Below, one piece after another: positions 22,513 through 27,144 of a stretch of 27,144 nucleotides of DNA (within the stretch, counting starts at the first letter, position 1; each line of letters begins with the position of its first letter). The notes beneath the pieces were generated by a model. The model had not been told where the DNA came from and ran no database searches. It worked only from the letters and a program-made list of their open reading frames with translations. Made by a program: the position numbers and the translations under genes. The stretch is from JBAZKK01 sp964456925 (GTDB lineage: Bacteria; Omnitrophota; Gorgyraeia; Gygaellales; Profunditerraquicolaceae). The stretch is from positions 1 through 27,144 of the forward strand of contig CAYWCX010000012.1 of assembly GCA_964456925.1 (NCBI GenBank), read 5' to 3'.

Positions 22513-22588
22513 GGGCCATTAGCTCAATTGGTAGAGCAGGACACTCTTAATGTCAAGGTCGAAGGTTCGACTCCTTCATGGCCCACCA
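22513..22588 (+). tRNA. tRNA-Lys (anticodon CUU)
   Basis: A 76-base cloverleaf: acceptor GGGCCAT/ATGGCCC, D stem GCTC/GAGC, anticodon loop CTCTTAA (anticodon CTT at 22546-22548), T stem GAAGG/CCTTC with loop TTCGACT, discriminator A, and an encoded CCA. The anticodon stem GGACA/TGTCA has a G-A mismatch at its outer pair (27-43). The archease start codon is 12 bases downstream. Confidence 0.95.
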
Positions 22589-22600
22589 GTCCATCCGCCG

Positions 22601-23020
22601 GTGAAAAATTATCAAATCATCGAACACACCGCAGACTTAGCCCTTCGCGTATACGCCAAAGACCTTAAAGGTTTATTCCGAAATGCCGCTGTCGCAGTAT
22701 TTGAGATTTCTGCTGAAAAAATCTCATCAAAAAATCCGCCCCAAAAAGAATCCCTGCCCCTTGAACAGAAAGCCGCTACCTTAGACGAGCTTTTTATCAA
22801 CTGGCTCAATGAATTATTGTCTTTATCCGCCACAAGAGAAATGGTATTCACGGATTTTAAGATCAACAAGATTAACGAACACGCCTTAGAGGCGACTGTA
22901 ACGGGAGAGGCCTTTAGCGGTTATAGGATAAATAAGGAGATTAAGGCCGCGACCTATTCCGGCTTGAAAATAGAAAACAGCGGCAGCGATTGGCAGGCTG
23001 AGGTAATTTTGGATGTCTGA
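22601..23020 (+). CDS. Archease, activator of the RNA ligase RtcB
   Basis: Archease speeds guanylylation of RtcB and allows it multiple turnovers. The 139-residue protein starts at GTG 22601. In-frame codons upstream lie inside tRNA-Lys, so a longer form is excluded. The start YQIIEHTADLALRVYAKDL is the family signature, with the conserved acidic residue D12. The end has ATYSGLKIEN and EVILDV with a conserved C-terminal Asp. No ribosome binding site is visible in the 12 bases after the tRNA. The gene overlaps rtcB by eight bases, confirming the partnership. Confidence 0.9.
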   Translation: MKNYQIIEHTADLALRVYAKDLKGLFRNAAVAVFEISAEKISSKNPPQKESLPLEQKAATLDELFINWLNELLSLSATREMVFTDFKINKINEHALEATVTGEAFSGYRINKEIKAATYSGLKIENSGSDWQAEVILDV

Positions 23021-24473
23021 ACTCTGGCAGGGACAATTAGAGAAGATTGACGGTTACCGCTGGCGTATCCCGCGCTCATATAAGCCCGGAATGCGCGTGC
23101 CCGGCATTATCTATGCCGACGAGAAATTATTAAAGGACATCCGCCAGGACAAAGCACTGGAACAGGTGGCGAACGTGGCGTTTCTGCCCGGTATCGTGAA
23201 TGCCTCTCTGGCGATGCCGGACATCCACTGGGGCTACGGTTTTTGTATCGGGGGCGTTGCGGCAACCGACATTGAAGAGGACGGTGTAATTTCTCCCGGC
23301 GGAGTCGGCTATGACATCAACTGCGGGGTGCGCCTGATACGGACCGACCTGCGCTACGAAGAAATTAAAGGCAAGATTGAAGCGCTGGTTTGGGCCTTAT
23401 TCAATGATGTTCCGGCCGGAGTGGGCTCTAAAGGCGATATCAGGGTGAGCCCGCGGGAAGAAAAAGAGATTTTAGTAAAAGGCTCGCGCTGGGCAGTGGA
23501 GAGAGGTTATGGCTGCGAGGATGATTTGGAGTGTACCGAAGAAAACGGCGCCATATCCGGCGCTGACCCCGACGCCGTATCACCCCGCGCTTACGAAAGA
23601 GGCAAGGCCCAATCCGGCACCCTCGGCTCAGGCAACCATTTTTTGGAAATCCAGGTAATTGAGCAGCTTTACGACCGCGATATCTGCGATGAATTAGGCC
23701 TGGATTCAGGTCAGATTACCGTAATGATACACTCCGGCTCGCGCGGCCTGGGTTATCAGGTCTGCGACGAATATGTTAAAAGCATGATCCAATGCCTTAA
23801 CAAATACAACATCAATGTCCCGGACCGTCAGCTGGCCTGCGCGCCGGTTAATTCACCCGAAGGAAAAAGTTATCTTGCCGCGATGAAGTGCGCGGCGAAT
23901 TACGCCTGGGCTAACCGGCAGTGCCTGATGCATCTGGTGCGTAAATCCTTTGAGAAGGTAATGGGTATGCCGTGGGAGAAGATGGGGATGCACCTTATTT
24001 ATGACGTGGCGCATAACATTGCCAAGATTGAAAAATACGAGATAAACGGCAAAGAAAAGACCTTATGCGTGCACCGTAAAGGCGCCACCCGCGCTTTCGG
24101 TCCCGGCCATCCTGCCGTCCCCGAGAGATACCGTAAAATCGGCCAGCCCGTGATTATCCCCGGGGATATGGGCCGTAATTCTTATCTTTTGGCAGGCACC
24201 CAAAAAGCAATGGAGGATACCTTCGGCAGCACTTGTCACGGCGCCGGACGCGTAAAATCCCGCACTGCCGCCACCCGTTCCATCAACCTAAATGCATTAT
24301 TGAAAGAACTGGAATCTAAAGGTATAATAGTCAAAGCATCCGGCCGCGGCACTATTGTAGAAGAAGCGCCCCAGGCCTACAAGGACGTCAACGACGTAGT
24401 AAATGTAGTGCATAATGCCGGAATCTCAAAACGCATCTGCCGGATGCGGCCGCTGGGCGTAATAAAAGGATAA
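23013..24473 (+). CDS. rtcB: RNA-splicing ligase RtcB (3'-phosphate/5'-OH ligase)
   Basis: RtcB joins RNA ends with 2',3'-cyclic phosphate or 3'-phosphate to 5'-OH ends, using GTP and Mn. The 486-residue protein has the metal-binding GGVGYDINCGVRL (D101, C104), the SGTLGSGNHFLEI motif, and HSGSRGLGYQV. The guanylylated His is H409 in CHGAGRVKSRT, and a C-terminal Lys lies in VIKG. With archease directly upstream, it is a complete ligation pair. In bacteria RtcB acts in RNA repair; splicing is its role in archaea and animals. serS follows after three bases. Confidence 0.96.
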   Translation: MSELWQGQLEKIDGYRWRIPRSYKPGMRVPGIIYADEKLLKDIRQDKALEQVANVAFLPGIVNASLAMPDIHWGYGFCIGGVAATDIEEDGVISPGGVGYDINCGVRLIRTDLRYEEIKGKIEALVWALFNDVPAGVGSKGDIRVSPREEKEILVKGSRWAVERGYGCEDDLECTEENGAISGADPDAVSPRAYERGKAQSGTLGSGNHFLEIQVIEQLYDRDICDELGLDSGQITVMIHSGSRGLGYQVCDEYVKSMIQCLNKYNINVPDRQLACAPVNSPEGKSYLAAMKCAANYAWANRQCLMHLVRKSFEKVMGMPWEKMGMHLIYDVAHNIAKIEKYEINGKEKTLCVHRKGATRAFGPGHPAVPERYRKIGQPVIIPGDMGRNSYLLAGTQKAMEDTFGSTCHGAGRVKSRTAATRSINLNALLKELESKGIIVKASGRGTIVEEAPQAYKDVNDVVNVVHNAGISKRICRMRPLGVIKG

Positions 24474-24476
24474 AAA

Positions 24477-25745
24477 ATGCTGGACCTCAAGTTTATCAGG
24501 GAAAATCAGGAGCTGGTAGAGAAGTCTATCCGCGAGCGCAATCTCAAGCTGGACTTAGGGAGCCTCGTGAGATTAGACGACGTAAGGCGCCGCACCTTAG
24601 TAGAACTCGAGGAACTGCGCGCCAGGAAAAATAAAGCCAACGACGAGATAAGCGCGCTTTTAAAGCAGAAGAAGGACGCCAAAGACAAGATTTCTTCGAT
24701 GAAAGAGATTGCCGGCAGGATTGATAAGTTGGAGGGAGAATTAAAGGATTTTGAGGCCAAGCTGGATAAATTAGTGCTTGGCGTCCCCAATGTCCCTCAC
24801 GAATCCATTCCGCGCGGCGGGCCCGCCGCCAATAAAGAAGTGCGTTCCTGGGGCGAGAAACCGCGCTTTGATTTTAAGCCCGTTACACATATGGAGATCA
24901 GTCAGCATCTGGATATCATTGATTTTCCGCGTGCCACCAAGATAACCGCTTCCAACTTTATCCTTTACAAGGGCTGGGGCGCAAAGCTGGAGCGGGCATT
25001 GATTAATTTTATGCTCGACCTGCACACCAAAAAACACGGCTATACCGAGGTCTTCCCGCCGTTTCTGGTGAACCGCGCTTCAATGACCGGCACCGGCCAA
25101 CTTCCGAAGCTGGAGGAGGATATGTACCGGCTTAAAGATGACGATTTGTTTTTGATACCCACTGCAGAAGTGCCGGTCACCAATATCCTGCGCGACGAGA
25201 TTTTAGATGAAAAAGACCTTCCGGTTTATTATACCGCCTATACCGCCTGTTTCAGGAGAGAGGCCGGTTCCTACGGCAAAGACACCAAAGGCCTCATCAG
25301 GGTTCATCAGTTTGACAAGGTAGAACTGGTGAAGTTCGTCCAACCCGGTAGTTCCTACGATGAATTGGAGAAACTGGTGCATGACGCAGAAAAGGTGCTG
25401 CAGTTGTTAGGCCTGCCTTACCGGGTGATGATGCTGGCGACCCAGGATTTGAGTTTTGCCGCCAGCAAATGCTATGACCTGGAGGCCTATGCCGCGGGTA
25501 TCGACAAATGGCTTGAGGTTTCCAGTTGCAGCAACTTCGAGGCCTTCCAGGCCCGGCGCACGAACATAAAATTCAGAAAGAAGGATACCAAGAAGACGGA
25601 CTTCGTGCACACCCTGAACGGCTCAGGCATTGCCCTGGCGCGCACCGTGGTGGCGCTTCTGGAAAATTATCAACAGAAGGACGGCTCGGTAATTATCCCC
25701 GAGGCCTTAAGGCCATACCTCGATGGAAAAGAAAGAATCCCCTAG
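24477..25745 (+). CDS. serS: Seryl-tRNA synthetase
   Basis: SerS charges tRNA-Ser. The N-terminal antiparallel coiled coil (about 30-105, rich in Lys and Glu) is the arm that grips the long variable loop of tRNA-Ser. The class II core shows motif 2 (CFRREAGSYGKDTKGLIRVHQF) split around residues 259-280 and motif 3 (NGSGIALARTVVALLENYQ) near residues 381-399. At 422 residues it has the usual length. Two tRNA-Ser genes lie within 1.4 kb downstream. It is three bases behind rtcB, and its end overlaps the next gene by 23 bases. Confidence 0.96.
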   Translation: MLDLKFIRENQELVEKSIRERNLKLDLGSLVRLDDVRRRTLVELEELRARKNKANDEISALLKQKKDAKDKISSMKEIAGRIDKLEGELKDFEAKLDKLVLGVPNVPHESIPRGGPAANKEVRSWGEKPRFDFKPVTHMEISQHLDIIDFPRATKITASNFILYKGWGAKLERALINFMLDLHTKKHGYTEVFPPFLVNRASMTGTGQLPKLEEDMYRLKDDDLFLIPTAEVPVTNILRDEILDEKDLPVYYTAYTACFRREAGSYGKDTKGLIRVHQFDKVELVKFVQPGSSYDELEKLVHDAEKVLQLLGLPYRVMMLATQDLSFAASKCYDLEAYAAGIDKWLEVSSCSNFEAFQARRTNIKFRKKDTKKTDFVHTLNGSGIALARTVVALLENYQQKDGSVIIPEALRPYLDGKERIP

Positions 25746-26391
25746 TCTGTTAGATACCAACGTCGGCACGGTCAAATCTAAACTGGGCGTTTTTGGCAGC
25801 CGGGTCTTTAGCGTTATAAAACTGGTTCTGGGTATTGCTTTACTGCCTTTTGTTTATTCTTTTACGCGTTCTTTTTTATATGAATTCAACGCCGTAGATG
25901 CTGCATTTCAGCAATATTTCTGGGCTGGCGTAATCAGTCTGCTCCTGGTCTATCTTTTTGTCTGGGAGCCCGCAGTTATCTACGGCAGGGGATACCGCCT
26001 TGTAGAATTAATCTTTGCTTTTTTCAAGCCGCTCGTTAAGGTCGCCCCCTACCTCCTGCCTATCTACACCATTGTTTTATTTTTACTCTTCGTAATATTA
26101 TTTTATATCTTCCGGGTCGGGGATTGTTTGAGTTATTTTGTCTTCCTGTTTGGCTTCAGTCTTGCGCTACATTTGGTTTTCAGCGCCAAGGCAATCCGCG
26201 GCAGAAAAGGGGACTCATTGAAGGCAAATTATATCTTCGGTTTCTCTTTCGTTTATATCCTCAATATATTTCTTTTGGCCTTAATCCTGAACCTCATTTT
26301 TAACAGGTTCTCCCTGGTTAACTTTCTGAATAATTCTTTCCAACTCGCCGCTTCTGTATTCCGGGCGGTTTTCCGGCAGTTTTTCCTTTAA
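25723..26391 (+). CDS. Polytopic membrane protein of unknown function
   Basis: I do not recognise this 222-residue protein. A polar N-terminus of about 25 residues is followed by five or six hydrophobic stretches, near residues 30-50, 62-82, 105-130, 138-152 and 168-198. The last 20 residues are amphipathic with Phe and Arg. A WEP motif follows helix 2 and RGRKGD lies in a cytoplasmic-type basic loop before the last helices. ATG 25723 overlaps serS by 23 bases, so it is translationally coupled to it. No transport or catalytic signature is visible. Confidence 0.7.
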   Translation: MEKKESPSLLDTNVGTVKSKLGVFGSRVFSVIKLVLGIALLPFVYSFTRSFLYEFNAVDAAFQQYFWAGVISLLLVYLFVWEPAVIYGRGYRLVELIFAFFKPLVKVAPYLLPIYTIVLFLLFVILFYIFRVGDCLSYFVFLFGFSLALHLVFSAKAIRGRKGDSLKANYIFGFSFVYILNIFLLALILNLIFNRFSLVNFLNNSFQLAASVFRAVFRQFFL

Positions 26392-26392
26392 A

Positions 26393-26421
26393 TTGACGAA
26401 CTTCGGAATTGATGTTATGAT
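26393..26421 (+). promoter_or_regulatory. Sigma-70 promoter for tRNA-Ser(UGA)
   Basis: TTGACG at 26393-26398 and TATGAT at 26416-26421 are 17 bases apart, beginning one base after the upstream stop. The tRNA starts 30 bases after the -10. The pilin-like gene and the second tRNA-Ser may be on the same transcript. Confidence 0.75.
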
Positions 26422-26450
26422 TTTTAAAAATAAGGCTTGTTAAGGCGACT

Positions 26451-26540
26451 GGAGGCGTGGCAGAGCGGTTGAATGCGGCGGTCTTGAAAACCGTTGTGGA
26501 CGTAAGTCCATCGAGGGTTCGAATCCTTCCGCCTCCGCCA
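26451..26540 (+). tRNA. tRNA-Ser (anticodon UGA)
   Basis: A 90-base tRNA with the long variable arm of the serine class (GTGGAC/GTCCAT hairpin). Acceptor GGAGGCG/CGCCTCC, anticodon loop CTTGAAA (TGA), T loop TTCGAAT, discriminator G and encoded CCA. It reads UCA and probably other UCN codons. Confidence 0.95.
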
Positions 26541-26585
26541 GCAATTAATTCGCAATTTTGATGTTTCCTGATGGAGGATACCTTT

Positions 26586-27074
26586 ATGAACAAAAACCCT
26601 GACGCGCGTCTAAAGTTCCCCTTAAGAGGCTTTACCCTCATAGAATTGCTCGTCGTGCTCATTATCATCGGCATACTTGCCACCTTAGGCTATACTCAAT
26701 ATGGCAAACAAGTGGAATACAGCCGGCTTAACGAAGCCAAAATAAAGATGGGCGTCATGCGCCAGCTTGTTGCCGAGTATTATTTGAGGCACGACGGTTC
26801 AGTGGAGGGCATACAGTATACCGACGTAGGCTCAGACCCGATGCCTGAGTGTACATCCGACAGGTTCTACTCCTACCTGCTAGCGGTGGTTGATTCAACG
26901 TCTGTGGCGTTGGGTGCATTCAGGTGCCCTACCTCCTATGGTAAACCCCCGGGCGCCTCTCGGCCATATATTTACTATCAGATATACTATCCAGGCACAG
27001 GCCAGACTTCCTGGTATTGTTATTACATGGACGATTATTCAAGCTGTTTTGGTTTACCTGCGGGGGGCGAATAG
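26586..27074 (+). CDS. Type IV pilin-like protein
   Basis: The protein has 162 residues from ATG 26586, with GGAGG eight bases ahead; an in-frame ATG at 26571 would place that site inside the gene, so it is less likely. The leader ends in Gly and is followed by FTLIELLVVLIIIGIL, the classic prepilin peptidase and N-methylation motif with Glu5. A 19-residue basic leader precedes it. The mature part has an assembly helix (about to residue 60), then a small Tyr-rich domain with four Cys (PEC, RCP, WYC, SSC) that could form two disulphides. It is probably a pilin or pseudopilin assembled in the inner membrane. The TAG stop's last base is the first base of the next tRNA-Ser. Confidence 0.85.
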   Translation: MNKNPDARLKFPLRGFTLIELLVVLIIIGILATLGYTQYGKQVEYSRLNEAKIKMGVMRQLVAEYYLRHDGSVEGIQYTDVGSDPMPECTSDRFYSYLLAVVDSTSVALGAFRCPTSYGKPPGASRPYIYYQIYYPGTGQTSWYCYYMDDYSSCFGLPAGGE

Positions 27075-27144
27075 GAGAGTTGGCAGAGCGGTTGAATGCG
27101 GCGGTCTCGAAAACCGTTGTCGTCGTAAGACGACCGGAGGTTCG
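27074..27144 (+). tRNA. tRNA-Ser (anticodon CGA), cut by the window end
   Basis: The first 71 bases of a serine tRNA: acceptor GGAGAGT, D arm as in the UGA gene, anticodon loop CTCGAAA (CGA), and a long variable arm (GTCGTC/GACGAC). The sequence stops in the T arm at GGAGGTTCG. From the D arm to the anticodon stem it matches the UGA gene except at the first anticodon base. Its first G is the last base of the pilin stop codon. Confidence 0.93.

Noticed and set aside
22550..22600. Longer archease start inside tRNA-Lys
   Set aside because: The extra residues are encoded by tRNA sequence; GTG 22601 begins the family's normal N-terminus.
24474..24476. T-box or other leader regulating serS
   Set aside because: Only three bases separate rtcB and serS, so there is no room for a leader.

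Overview
The window reads as a chromosomal segment of a Gram-negative (diderm) bacterium of moderate GC, most likely from an uncultured lineage near the PVC group, with Candidatus Omnitrophota (Omnitrophica) as my best guess. The reasons are the complete lipid A front end (lpxD, an lpxC-fabZ fusion, lpxA, lpxI) with BamA and an OmpH/Skp chaperone, several pilin-like proteins, and the gene order glmU-prs-rplY-pth-rpsF-ssb-rpsR-rplI-dnaB. The phylum call is inference; no 16S rRNA is present. A 100-base N gap flanked by an exact 55-base duplication shows that this is a scaffold, probably from a metagenome.

Layout. (1) Bases 1-919: the end of an AT-rich restriction-modification module, with the tail of a DNA methyltransferase overlapping a PD-(D/E)xK endonuclease that has a SAP-like N-terminus. 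(2) 1088-8002: a compact information-processing operon: glmU, prs, rplY, pth, rpsF, two tandem 80-residue membrane paralogues, ssb, rpsR, rplI and dnaB. (3) 8043-11652: a long pseudopilin-like protein with a low-complexity tail, then a CHASE2 / degenerate GGDEF / HD-GYP membrane receptor. (4) 11654-18636: an outer-membrane biogenesis operon starting from an extended -10 promoter: bamA, skp/ompH, lpxD, lpxC-fabZ, lpxA, lpxI. (5) 18643-20559: a single-domain CBM48 protein with a near-consensus promoter, a radical SAM protein, the assembly gap, tRNA-Arg(UCG), and a glycine-zipper lipoprotein. (6) 20572-22359: an SGNH hydrolase-like membrane protein with eight TPRs inserted in the hydrolase fold. 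(7) 22392-27144: an RNA and translation neighbourhood: tRNA-Lys(CUU), archease, rtcB, serS, a membrane protein, tRNA-Ser(UGA), a type IV pilin-like protein, and tRNA-Ser(CGA) cut by the window end.

How the parts work together. GlmU makes UDP-GlcNAc, the substrate of LpxA. LpxA, LpxC, LpxD and LpxI then carry it to lipid X, while BamA and Skp handle outer-membrane proteins. Prs supplies PRPP; Pth, L25, S6, S18, L9, SSB and DnaB serve translation and replication. The tRNA-Lys/archease/RtcB/SerS/tRNA-Ser block brings RNA ligation, serine charging and tRNA genes together.

Most of the window is well-known housekeeping. The parts that look least described are the tandem two-helix proteins inside the ribosomal operon, an SSB without the usual acidic tip, the TPR-interrupted SGNH protein, the tRNA-Lys/archease/RtcB arrangement with a composite hairpin upstream, and the AT-rich restriction gene. 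I saw no CRISPR array, transposase or prophage.
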